From Oncomelania hupensis (taxonomy: Eukaryota > Mollusca > Gastropoda > Littorinimorpha > Pomatiopsidae), in NCBI GenBank assembly GCA_036898135.1, contig CM072512.1, forward strand, positions 24,813,424 through 24,877,423: DNA of 64,000 nucleotides, given 5' to 3'. Below the pieces are notes generated by a model, which worked only from the letters and a program-made list of their open reading frames with translations, was not told the origin of the DNA and did no database searches. The position numbers and the translations under genes were made by a program. Numbering within the stretch: the stretch's first letter is position 1; each line of letters starts with the position of its first letter. Shown piece by piece: positions 13,701 through 27,100 of this stretch.

Positions 13701-16700
13701 AAAAGAAGGAAAGTACTAATTAAATAGTTGGAAATCAAAAATTAACTGCCTATGACACTAAATAGTACTTAAAAATGTAATAGAAGATCATACATTTTTT
13801 TTTTACTCTCTTCCCACTTCAACATATCTGTCATATTTTAAACGAATTTTGATCCTGAATAGTATACTGCAGGAGACAATATTGGATATTTAATGGTCTT
13901 TACCATATACATGAACCGGGTTTTTGCTTGTAGTCAAAAACAAACAAACTTTACAACTTTAAGGTTTAATTTTTTTGGTTAAAACAGAGGCAGCACTATA
14001 AAAAAATTTAAACACATAAAGTCAACAAGTCATCATCATAAAAAAAAACTAACTAAATAAATAAATAAAGTAAAACAAAACAAAATAAAATAACTCCAAC
14101 AAAAAACATACTTGTGTTCAGCCAGCAGGCAAGTAGAGCTGACGTCAAAAACGCGAACAGCCCCACTCTCAAACCCACAGACAAAGATCTGCTTGTGCGG
14201 GTGGTAGCAGATGGTGGTGGGGCACTCTTTTGGCGCGCTGAAGTCATACAGCTGCTGCAGTGTCACCGCGTCCCAAACCCTGATAGTGTTGTCACTGGAT
14301 ACGGACGCTAAGTGCTTCCTCTCTGGGTCCACAGCGATGGAGAGGATGCGTGATGTGTGTGAGCGCATGATAGTGGTGTAGGCCCTGGTGGAAATGTCCA
14401 ACACACCCAAGTTTCCCTGCAAAACAGCAGGAAGTTATATTTTCTTCCTCCAGATCCTTGTTCTTTGTGTCTTTCCTAAGCCAATTTAACCAATTCATGT
14501 CCTTCAAAACAAAACAAACAAAAAAACATACATGTAAAATGAACATAGAATGACAAAACACAAGACTTAAATTAAAAACTGTGACCTTTAGTTTATAATA
14601 GCAAAGTATGAACAAATAATTACTCACTGATGATGTCCCGGCCAATATTTTGAGACCATCAGAAGAAAGACTGACCGCAGTGACAGCTCCATCATGTTCT
14701 GCAATACAGTAAAAGTTGTAAAATGAAATGGAGAACACTAACAGTACAACTGTCCACCAATACAAAAGTTTTAATTATAATTCCTTTCATTTGTGTTTTT
14801 GAGTTATATATAACAAGTGATATTTTCACGCATTAAACCCAAATTAATAAGAGACTATTCCGTCCCACAATAATAATTATTAATGTTGTAAAAAAATTGA
14901 CATTCTACCTGCTTCCAAGTAGACATGGGCAAAATCAAGAGGCCACAGGCGCAGGAAACCATCCTCAGACCCAGTCGCACAGAATGTTTCATTCATGCTG
15001 ATGCTAGTGATAGCTAATCCAGAACCTGTGAATACCATCAAAGTATCAAAGCTTAAAACAAATCACAAGATTTCAATTTGTAATACTGTGTAAATAGCCA
15101 TAGCTTATATAAGCTCGCTTATTGCCTATCCTGTAAACCGTTGTCATATGTGTTTTCATTGAATAAAACCTTTATTTAAACTAAATAGCCCTGATGCTAA
15201 TAGTGAGAAAAAAATCTTTTTAACAATATTACTTTTCTTCTTGCACACTATAAAAATCTGAAATAAAAAATTTTAAAAATATATTTTACTTACTTTTCTC
15301 TTTGTTCCTGTTTTTTGTTTTGGTAGAAATGGGCAAAAGATGACGCACATGCTGCACGGCCACTTTCTGGTAGCTGATCTCAAACATGTGGCCTGAGCGA
15401 CTGCAGGCAAAGCTGCAACACAATACATAGCATTGTAATTTCACATTTGGAATACAACAAGCATTCGGCAGTAAGAAGAGAAAGATATGCTGAGAATAAT
15501 TATGACTATTCAGTTTGTGTGTGTTTGTTGTTGTTGTTGTTTTTATTTTAGGGGTGGATGAGAGTGGTGGAGGAGGAGGGTGTGGGGGTGGAGGTTCAGT
15601 TCTCTACCCCTTAACAAAATCTGAACAACTCACATCCTGCTGTCTTCTGGGTGTTTCTGGACCTGCTGCCTGGACTCAAAGCATATATCAGTGAACTCCA
15701 TGTTGTAGTACTCTCCTAGAGCTACAGGTGCCGAACGCAGTGTGCCATCTTTCAAGCGCCACAGGCGAACGTTGTCACGGCCACAGGACACCATCCTGTC
15801 AAACAAAACACAAAGAAAATATTAATCATTCATCAAAGAAATATTTGAGCAAGTTCTCAATTTTCACAGAAAATGGAGAACATTTTCAAAATTTCTGTAT
15901 TCATTTAATGCAACAATAGTTACAAAACTTAGCAAGACAACAGAACCATGTACTTCGATGGTACTTATGTGGCACTTTCAATGCATCAAATGAAAGGTCC
16001 TCGCATACAGACGTTCTAGTGACCTACCCAATCACATAACATTCATCTATGTCTAGATTATGAAGCTGCAAGAGGTCACACTCTCTTTTGTTATTTGGTG
16101 ACACTGCACTGCGGACGCCGTGCTTTCACCCATATTTTTCTCTTTAGATGGTCAGTATGATCTCAAATTCAACTGAAAAAAAAAATCTTACCGTTTGTCA
16201 TCAAAAGGGGCAAAAATCATGCGCGAGATGTCAACATCTGTGTGTGCCTTGGCCAGGATGCTGACCTCTCGCTGTTTCCACACATTGCTAGTGTTCCAAA
16301 TGACAACCATCTGTAATCAACAACACAAAAAAGTTTGCAGTTTGTTCCTTAATTCAATTCTTCTTTTCTTTTTTTAAAAATAAACATTAATAAATCTGCA
16401 ATCATTGATCATCAAGGTCATATAGAGATAAAATGAAGGCTAATGGCTTTATCCAAGCTTTGCTATGTTATGCTATCTATTGTAAGCTTTATAACTCCTG
16501 AAAGATGAAACAGCGAAAGAAGCAATTGACCTAAAGTTTCACAGATGAAACAGAAAAAATATTCCAACCCACAACAATTACAGTTCACTATTCAACGAAT
16601 AAATCAGAGCAAATCAAATTGTTCATAAAGACAGAAGGTGAAAGGAAAGCAGAAGAAGGCAGGAAGAAGGGACGAGCAGGAATACAAAAAATATGTTTGT

Positions 16701-17366
16701 AAAATACTAGAATTATTCACCCCAGCTTACATTTTTGCCCTGGTTGTCTTTTCCAACACCGCACAGCATATTCCCTTTGTCAGAAAAACTGTAAAATAGT
16801 ACAAGCACCAATTTATCATATAAGAAACACCCTAACTGCTACTTCTAGGATTCTTAAAAAAAAATACAAACAGATAAAAATGGGGCTCCTATTGAATGGC
16901 AAAACAAAACAATTCAAAACAGCAATGTACACTTTTAGTTATGTTCAAAGATGAAAAAAGATAACACATTCAAAACCGATCACAAATCACATCACAATAA
17001 AAAAGAAGACATAAAACACCAATTTACCAGAGTGAGAAAAGAGAATGAGCGTGAGTTTTGATCATGGACAGGCACTCTCCCGTCTGGAACTTCCATACCC
17101 TAACCACACTCATCTGTCCAGTTTGGCCAGACGCCAGTATAGTGCTGCTAGCGTTCAGCGACAAGCAAGAAACCTGTTTTTAAAAAAAAAGTTTCTCAAC
17201 TACTTGAAAGAGTGTAAGACTATACGATTCCACATGCTGAAAAAATGCTGCAATTACAAATAAGAAAAATAAATCTGACTGCCAAATCATTATGCTGTTA
17301 ATAGATATAAAGTAGTTATCTCAGCATAAGCTCCTGTTAAGCTAAATGGTTACAGCCTTATAAGTG

Positions 17367-17407
<41 letters not shown>

Positions 17408-20400
17408 TGTGCACCCGTTATAGACGTTGTCTTCTGACGAACATCTTCTGTGCAGTCGTGACAGCTGACTGGAATATTCTGGGAGATGCCTTCTAACAGT
17501 GGTACGAGCTGTTAGTCATCGATACAGAAGGAAATGATGGAAAGAGCGCCAATGGCTACTGGATGAATAGGATTTAGAGAAGAAATGAATTGAGATTGGT
17601 ACTGATTGGTGACGGAAAGAGCCCAAATTCAGTAATGCATATTACAGAATGTGTTTCTTGCACTTCAAGGTGGCGCCTTTATCATCTCAAATACCGATGT
17701 TACCGATGTGCCTTCTTGGATCCTGAAATTGTATTAAACCAAGATTTACACTGACTTTATGTAGACAGTTATTTGTTGCCCTAAAGCGCTATTTTCTGGA
17801 ATTTCCATTGTTCGGTTGCCATATGAACTGCTTTATAGCTCTGAGGGGTGACAGAAGGCGTCTCCCAGAATATTCCCAACAGTTGTTACGACTGCGCAGA
17901 AGATATCTTCTAAGAAGCCGTTGTTGCTTCAGGAAACATCACCATTGGGTGCATCATCATCATCATCGATCTTCTTTTCTTCCTTCTTTTTCTTCTCCTT
18001 CTTCTTAATCATCAATCATCCATCATCACATTCATCATCGTCATAATCATCATCTATGAAAGGGTATGAATACCAAAAAGGCATTATTCCAAACACAAGC
18101 AGTGCATACTGAAAAATTGATATTTCATCTTGCATTTTTATGTTATAGTGTGAAAATAATTTGGAAAAATTATTAATTCCAATTTGAACTAAGGACCCAC
18201 TTTGTCTGTGTGTCCAATGAAAAAGCGCTGGTGGCCATTACTCAGACGCATTACCACAATCACCGCATGGCAGGGGTACACAATACTGGACAGATCCCCA
18301 CTCCACAGCACCTGCAGTCACAGCATAAACTATAAAGAAACCGGTTCATTCAATAATTTTTAAAAAGTATCTAATACTAGCATCATACAGTCAATAATAA
18401 AAATTATAATTTATCTGATACAGAAAAATACACTTTCATCTCAGCTTTCTTGGTTTTTTCCTGTTAATTTGGGTGTTGTTACGTTTTATATTGTAAAGGT
18501 TTAAAACAACAACGAAAAGGTCAAACAAAACTCAAGTATTTTATCTCTACATGTGTGCTCCTGTTTTCATTCCTCTGTAATTTCATATGAACTGCTTTCC
18601 AATGAGTCATTATTTTACTGCTAGTTGGGAAAGCTTTAATAAGGTACAGATCATGGCTTTGAATTTTTTATTTTAATCCTCACATATAATAATAGGGATT
18701 AATTTTTACACAGCAGTGAAACATCTTTTAGGAAATCTTAATCTAACAAATCTACTATGTATAAAAGACATCTGCAACAAAACATATTATATCACACTGA
18801 CAAATAAAACGAGTTTGATAATGATTTTATACTCACATCTCTGTAGCAGGCTCCTCCAAATCCAACAATGCGCTTCAGCTTCAGTATGGGATCAGGTTCC
18901 AATGACTGCAAGGAAAATCAGTTTAGATATTTCAAGAAACCAAACCATCAACAACAGGAACAACAGAGACAAAGAGGAAGCTGAATAAACACTGTTATTT
19001 CCCAAAGAGCTGAATTTCTTTAAGATCATTACCTTGTAATTCTTTTGAGGCATGGTAGCAAGGTAGACAAGGGTACCTGCTTTGTCTTTCTTTGCCTGGA
19101 ATATTGAACACAAAAATCAACATAAAATACTCCATGTGAATAGTGCTGTTTCTTTAAAAAATATAAAATAAAATAAACTAATAATCTGAAAAGCAATCAG
19201 ATCTCAAAAGTAACAATAAACGTTCGCTCTTTAAATAAACTTTCTGTAATGATACTTCAACCAGTGTTAGAACCTACTACTGCAATTAGCACACCAAGTG
19301 AGAAGATGGACGATTGGCTGGAGAGTAGGATAGTAATAGTAAGTGGAAGACAAATTTGGGGGGAAAAGTTTAGGACAAAAGCAAGCTGGCAAGCCATTAT
19401 AAATGAATGTTACATGATTTATATTTTTTTGACTTGCCTACAAAACAAACTTTACCTTATTTTGGACTTTTGGTCCTTCAAAGTGATTGTCCTCACTGTC
19501 AGAAACGTCGAGGTCCGGATGAGCGTAGATGTGGACTGCCTTGGACAGCATATCTTTTACTGCAGACTCCTCAGGCTCCAGTTCTGGAAGTTCTTTTGTC
19601 ACAGTGTGCCTCTTCACTGGCTGTTATTGAGAAAAAGCGCGTGTTATTTCAGAACAGAGAGAAAACAAAACTAATTAAATGTGCTGACTGACTTGTATCG
19701 CTAGTTCAACACTCTTCACTCAAAAATTGTATGTTATTTTACCTTCACAAAGGCTTGCTGAGAAGTCAGTTTTTATTGTGCATTATTAAAAACATATCTA
19801 TCATGGAACTGGCACTGAGAAATGAAAGAACAAAACAAGACGGCAAGCATTCAAATATATTTCCAGACATTCATAAGCATATTCGAAAAATAAGCATTTT
19901 CAAAAGTGTAAATTTCCTTGACGGTGTTGTCACCTGGCTTTATCCCTACAAAGCAAAAAAGAAAGCATATAATAATAGGCCCCTATGTGAACTATCTGCA
20001 AGGGAAAAATTATCAAAATCCGCTGAGCAAAATTTTACATACAGAGCAAAACGTGTTTTAAAAAAATTGCGAAGCACAATGAGAAAGTACAAATTCAAAT
20101 GAACTAACATCAATAGCAGTAGTTACAAATATCTGCAAAGTTAAAATTATGAATTTCGGTTAAGATATTCTTGAGATAAGTCCAAAAGTGTGCTCTGAAC
20201 ATTCAGAGCGACAGACTGACCAAATAAGATAAGATAAGATAAGATAAGAATATTTGGTCGGTCTGTCGCTCTGAATGTTCAGAGCACACTTTTGGACTTA
20301 TCTCAAGAATATCTTAACCGAAATTCATAATTTTAACTTTGCAGATACTCGTAACTACTGCTATTGATGTTAGTTCATTTGAATTTGTACTTTCTCATTG

Positions 20401-23400
20401 TGCTTCGCAATTTTTTAAAACACGTTTTGCTCTGTATGTGACCGACTATGTGACCGACTGTATGTGACTCTGTAAATGACCGACAACCAGAATGCAACTG
20501 AAAGATGGCCCTTGATTTGAAGTACCTGAATTCCAAATCTCCACAAAATCGCTTCAGCAGTTTTTGGATATATTGAGCGAAACATGTTTACCAACAAAAT
20601 AACCTCAGTGACCTTGACCTTTGTCAAAGAGCAAATATGATGGCATGGAAGACAGGCCACTATCCAAGGCAATGTTCCTGTGAAGTTTGCTCAAAATTCA
20701 TTCAGTGGTTCTTAAAATATGAAATTCAACAGACCGACAGACCAACTGACATTTGGCTCGTTCGGACCACCTCCACCTTCCACGACTATTTTCAAATGTT
20801 TCCAGATATGTCTGGAAAATTTTTTTAAAAAACACCAGTTATACTGTAGTAAACAATTATTCTGTTTCCTGGTTATTAGCAAAAAAGGAGGATGCTGATG
20901 AGATAACTTGATGGTAATTATCAAACAAATGATGATCAAAATGTAATTCAAATTTTTAAAACAATACTTTTTTTGGTGTGGTGAGCTTGTGAATCATAGA
21001 CACTCTCTCTGAAACACACTTGCTGATGTTTTTGGTTTCTGGTACAATCCTCTTTGCTTTGTCTCTTGTTGCTTCATCTAGTTAAAAAAACAACAACAGA
21101 TAATTAGCATTCTTCAAATTCAAAAACTAGAGTTTCAAGAAGCTCAAAGTCTACAGCAGCAAATGAATCTGATAAACATACTGATTGTGCTGTGTGATCC
21201 AAGAAGATGTATTTTTTAGTTGCTACAAGAAAACTCCTTTCTGCATTCTTCTATTAAGTTACTAAAAGTTTTGCCTCATTCATGTTCAGTTTGGCTTTTC
21301 TAACTAATATTTTCATTGATTATAATTTAAGCCTAAGGTTTACAGAATTGTTAATTGAAAAAAAAGAATTTTTTTTTTACCTGGAGCAAATCTGTTTGAG
21401 TCATCAACAGCAAACTGTATGGAGTCAAATGGCTTTTTGTCACCTTCTGGAGGAAATCTGAAAGCAGATACCATCACAGGGTTCTTACACCTTCCCAGTG
21501 ACAGAATTTAGGGCCTTTTTAGGGTCTTTTTAGGGCCAAAATTTAAAAAAAAAGGGCCACCTTTCGCGCAATAAAAGAAGAAATTAAATCCTAAAAGGCA
21601 CTAACCAACTCACCAAGTCAATTGTTTCCACGTCTCTTTTTCTTGGCAAAACAAACTAAAATCATTCAATAAAAGATGAACTAAATTTGTTGAGAAAATA
21701 TTTAATAAAAGGCACACAAATTGCACAGAGCTCTATAGATCTATTGAATTTCTTTGATACTGTCCAACTCAGAGTCGATGTTCTGTTGTAATATTTTGAT
21801 AGCGTTTTGCTTCTCCCGTGACTTTGACTTTTGATTATTTCGGCCTTCAATACATCTGTCACTGAATGGCTAAAAGAGGTGATCAATGCAGACGCTGATG
21901 CTGTTGATGATGTTGATGATGATGACGCAGCCTGCTCAGAGTTGGATTGACTTGCAGTCGACGTTGATGGTGTTAAAAAGTCTCCGATCGGCACAGCAGG
22001 TTTGCTAGCTTTGAGAAGTTCCAAGTGTTTTTTGCTTTTGGCGTGCAGCTGGCGGCGGGTGGTTGGCGTTTTTTCGAGGCTGTAGTTTTTTTAGTTTTTT
22101 ATTGATCCGGTTTTGGGGCTTTTGGGGGGGGGTGTACACTTGGGCGTACGACTGAGTCAACACAATCAAATATAAATCACAACAAAACGTAACTCAACAA
22201 CAAAATAACATCCGGGAATTAGGGGGATGATATGATAAAAAAAAATATATAAGCAATACATATAACGTACTCAAAAAAAAAGTAAAGGAAACAAAACTAT
22301 ATTTTGCAAAACCGTATTAAGCGTTATCCATTTCTTTCACTTTATATTCACCTTCTTTATTTTCGCTTAGCTTAACCTTCGCTTCATTTCTTCAACAGCT
22401 GTAGTCCATTTTTAGTTTTTTTAGGGCCTCTGGGTCTTTTCATCCGAAAATTAGGGGCTTTTAGGGGCCCTAAAATGAGGATCCAAAAATCAGGGGCTTT
22501 TAGGGGTTTTTAGGGATGCGTACGAACCCTGCATCAAGTTAACAATAAAAAGACAAACAAAAAAACAAACAAGAAAACAAATGAGTGACATCCTGTCAAA
22601 ACAAAACTGATTGATTGATTAAGAATATAAAGTTTTTACAATACAAACAGAAATCATGTCGATGACCCTTTAATTAATAATAACTGTCCCTTATTAATGG
22701 CTTGCTATGGAATGTATATATAGATATAGATATATAGATATATAGATATAGATATAGATATATATAGATATATATATAGATATATATAAGGTAAAAAAAA
22801 AAGGTAAAGGTGGTCACATAGCCTTGTGGCCGTAGGGGAGCGTGATGTTGGAGATCACCTTTGTCTTGGTCCAGCGTAATGAGGGTGATGCCCATCTCTC
22901 TCCCTCGCTGCTTTACCTTCCCCACCCTTAAGAGAATTGGTACTCAGTCACAGTTGAGTCAACTGGGGGCGTTGTTATTTGTCGCTTCACGTTTTGCGGT
23001 CACCCATCCAAGTGCTAACCGCACTGGACGGTGCTTAACTTGCGACACAGTAGCGAGTGCTCCAACCACTGCGCTATATATATAAAACAAAATTTAGTGT
23101 AATTGTAAGCAACTAATAGGCAATAGCCAAAGTTCAGTATTAGTATAGTATAGTCACACCTACTGTAGTTTACATTTTAGTTCCTTCAAAGAAAGAGTTT
23201 GTTTCCAAATATCTTCTGCTCGGGTAAGATTTCCCATGACATTTTCTAATTGATAAGTCCAATCGTCTTTCTATTGCTAAATATTGGACACTAAAATACA
23301 CACCTGATAAGATCATAAGCGTCATCCCAGACTTCGCCCTTCGGCACAAGGAACCCAAATTCTCGTGGCATGGGATTCACCTGACGACCACTACCGATCT

Positions 23401-24043
23401 TTTTGGCTTCTGCCATTGAAATGCCTGTCAAAAACAAAAATATATACACCTCATAATTCAAAACTTGCATATAACCTGCTGCATCAAAATCTGTTAAAAA
23501 TAATAACATAACAGTCAAAATAATGTTGACGATGAAGGTGATGATAATGATGATGATGATGATAATGATGATGAAGAAGAAGAAGAAGATGATGATGATG
23601 ATGATGTATGCTTGTAACAAACCCAAGTCCAAAGTGGTAACATACCTAGAGGCAGAGCGCATATGATTCTGTATAAATGATTTTTAGCATAGTGTTCCTT
23701 ACAATGTACAGAAATTAATGAACAGCAAAAATTCCACAACAGATTATCAATAAAAACAACCAAAAAAAACCAAACTAATCCTAATAAAGTTTATATGTAA
23801 AATAAAATAATTAATTATATTTAAATTTGTCAATCATCAGGAGAGTTCAAATGTACCTGGATCATAAAGGGTATCGCTGGTGAAGACATTCTTTACATGC
23901 ATGTTGGCACAAATGCGCATGCTTTTCACATAGCTGAACCTGCGGTTGAGATACGTTGATAGAATGTAGTTCAGGTCCAAGCACAAAACAGTCCAGCGTG
24001 TGTTAGCAGGTGCAGGACCTGTATCTAGAACAACAACAACACC

Positions 24044-24091
<48 letters not shown>

Positions 24092-24119
24092 TATATTAAT
24101 AATAATAAAATTAATAATG

Positions 24120-24173
<54 letters not shown>

Positions 24174-27100
24174 GTAAAAGAAGAATTCATCATGCACATG
24201 CATCTCACATTATAGGCAGGTTTTCAAGACATTGAAACATTTGCAAATATTGCAAAATTATAAAGTACATTTGACTATTAAGATTAAAATGATCTATTTA
24301 ACAAACAATGTCAAATTTCCTTGTGTAAAAATGCTGACAATAAATCATTTCATATCTTGTATTTTATATAACTGATACAAAATATGTATGTACGAACTTG
24401 CTGATGAATGAATAAGCACTACCTAAGACTTGCACAGAATGCAATTAAACTGAGGACAATTGTTACAAAACATACACATGTGATGCAGACAATGATTCAA
24501 ACACAAGTGTCTATGGAGTGCCATATATATGTAAGCTAATGAGCTATCCCTCTTCCTATCCTATCCCATAACTTGGAAGTCGTTGGGGCACCACAATACA
24601 GATAATCGTTTAAAGGTCAACATCATTGAAATATAAAATTGAGCACAAAATATCTACATAATAAAAGAAGTCACATGCCAAACAACTTTTTTCTGAAAAA
24701 TACCGCCTTTTTTTTAATATTTAATAAAATCTACTTCGAATAAACTTTTGCACCTTTGAAAAGCCCGCTCACGTGACCACATGGCTCGTGACGTCAACTG
24801 CTGTAGACAATATAGAGTCCGATAGTGCCCCTTCTCTACCAGGGGCCGGGTAGCTCAGTTGGTAAGAGCGTCTTGCTAGTAACCGAAAGGTCGCTGGTTC
24901 GAATCCCGGATTGGTCAACGTGTGATCTTTTTATTTTCCCCTTTACCAACAACTGGCCCGCTGGTGTCAGTATAAATCGGTCCAGTAGTCACCTATATGC
25001 GAAAGTGTCGTGTGACTATAATCTACATACAAACAAAAAACTTCTCTACCAAAACGCAGGAAAACGAAGAGCAGTGGCCTATATTGTGCCGTTGGAGGTT
25101 GTACAAACAAACAAGCGGATGGGATAACATTGCATAGGTTTCCAAAAAACTAAGAAGTGCGAAATAAGTGGGTGAGATTTGTGCGTCGTCAGCAATTTGC
25201 GCAAAACACTTCGCTGAAGACTGCTACCCCCCAAGTGCCACTTTTATGCGGAGCTTTGGGATGAAAACAATACAAACATTAAAGCCTATCTCTGTTCCAA
25301 CGATCCAAAGTCCGTGTGCCATTGCAACAAGCGCCTCAACAACAGCAACAGTGATTCAAGTTACTAGTAGTAGGCCTACTAGTACTGCTTCAACTTCAAC
25401 TACAGTCACAGTGGCTACTACACATCCATCGTCTGCTATCACTTGCCGGGTGTCAGGAAAGTCAGAGGAGCTTTTCAGAAAAGGGAACGCAAGAGGTTAT
25501 GTATTCACGGGTCTAGCTCGTATAATTATTTGTTTATTATTACAATTAGTACTCGGGGGTCGAATTCGTTTCAAACAGAAGAAAGCACTGCTGTAACACG
25601 ACAGATCGAGTGAAGAAACACTGCTTGTCTCGCTTGTAACTTCTTCGCAGTCGGCCATTGTCTACAGCTGCTGACGTCACTGCGAGGGGAGATCAGCGAT
25701 AGCTGCGTTTTAGAGTATTACTTCCCTTACCCTTAATTACAGGTAGGAAATCCCACTTTCAGTGATCGATATCTATTAAACGATAGAGCTTTGCTTACCG
25801 AATTTTTTGCATCTGGTATTATTTAGTAAAGTTCTTTCAGCAGAAACTTTTTGACCGAGCACTGTGGTTGACCTTTAACCAGCATACTCCATCTTTCTCT
25901 GTCCTCAACAGTCCTCATGGCTTCATTCAGTGTCAAGCCAGCCCATTCTCATTATCTTCCACCTCTTTTTGTCTTCCTCTTTTTCTGTCTCCTTGCAATG
26001 TGCCTTGCAGAATGGTCTTTGCAAGGCCTGATGCTTTGGTGATGTGGACATACCATCGGAGTTTCTGTTTCTTCACCACTGTGAGCAAGTCATCATGTTG
26101 TACAATGGCTTGTGTGATGGTCTTTCAGACTTTGTTGTTGGTAATGTACTGGGTGTAGGAAATGCCCATAAGTCTTCTGTAGCACCTCATCTCCAAGCTT
26201 TGTATTCTTCATTGTAGGTCTGCTGTGGGGGTCCGTGTTTCACAAGAGTATAGGAAGAAGGAGATGACAAGGGAGCGCACAGCAACCTTATCTTGGAGTG
26301 TAGATTGATGGTCCTGTCTTTTCAAATGGGCTTCAACCTTGTCAGGGCAGCAGTTGTTTGTGCTATCCTGGAGAGGACTTCCTGCCAGGACCCATTGTCT
26401 GATAAAATTGCTCCTAAATATTTGAAGCTGTGCACTGTTTTGAGGGATTGGCCTTGGACTTTGATGTCCGTGTTGATGACATTGGTGTAGTTGGTCATCA
26501 TTTTAGTCTTCTCTGTGCCTATTTCCATTCTAAAAGCTCTGGAGGTGGTTGTCAAGCCTCTGTACCAGCTGTTCAAATTCTTGTTCCTCTCCAGCCAATC
26601 CATTAATGTCATCTGCAAAAACGGAGGTTGGAGATTTCTCTACCCCCCTAGCTATTCTGATTGTGCCTTAATGATCTGCAAGGGCATCTTACATGATGGG
26701 TTCTAGAAAGATGTTGAAGAATGTTGCAAAGAGTAGGCATCCTTGACGCATGCCGATGGTTATTCTGAACCAATTTCCGATGGCGATGATTTCCCATTTT
26801 TGAGTGATTTTAATATTAATTAATGTAATAATTAATAATAATAATATAATAATTAATATTAATAATAATCAATTAATATCGAGGATTTTTATAGCGCACA
26901 TATCTCACCATATTTGGCGACTCAAGGCGCTGGCCGACACAGGATCTAACTCAAGCCGCCTAAGGCGCCAACTTGCAGCCTTTGGGCGCATAGTAATAAC
27001 GCTCCAGACAACTGAGCACAATCCTGGGCAGCCATGAATGGGGGAGAAGGACCTAGGTGCATGCTGGGTGTGTTCTTGTCACCGGCACTTACCCATCTAG

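Larger units (their letters stand above)
24788..25680 (+). mobile_element. Inverted-repeat-bounded element with THAP relic
   Basis: GTGACGTCAACTGCTGTAGA (24788 onward) recurs inverted at 25657-25680 with two differences. Between them lie a THAP-like relic and a later SINE insertion. THAP fingers occur in P and Kolobok transposases and in host genes, so the element class is open. Outer boundaries are uncertain. Confidence 0.45.

Noticed and set aside
23837..24208. Long poly-Ile/Asn open frames on both strands here and at 2891, 9119 and 9490
   Set aside because: They are translations of trinucleotide or pentanucleotide microsatellites.
24842..24920. Possible functional tRNA-Thr(AGT) gene
   Set aside because: The anticodon stem does not pair, the sequence continues into a SINE body, and a near-identical copy with its own target duplication is at 54896.
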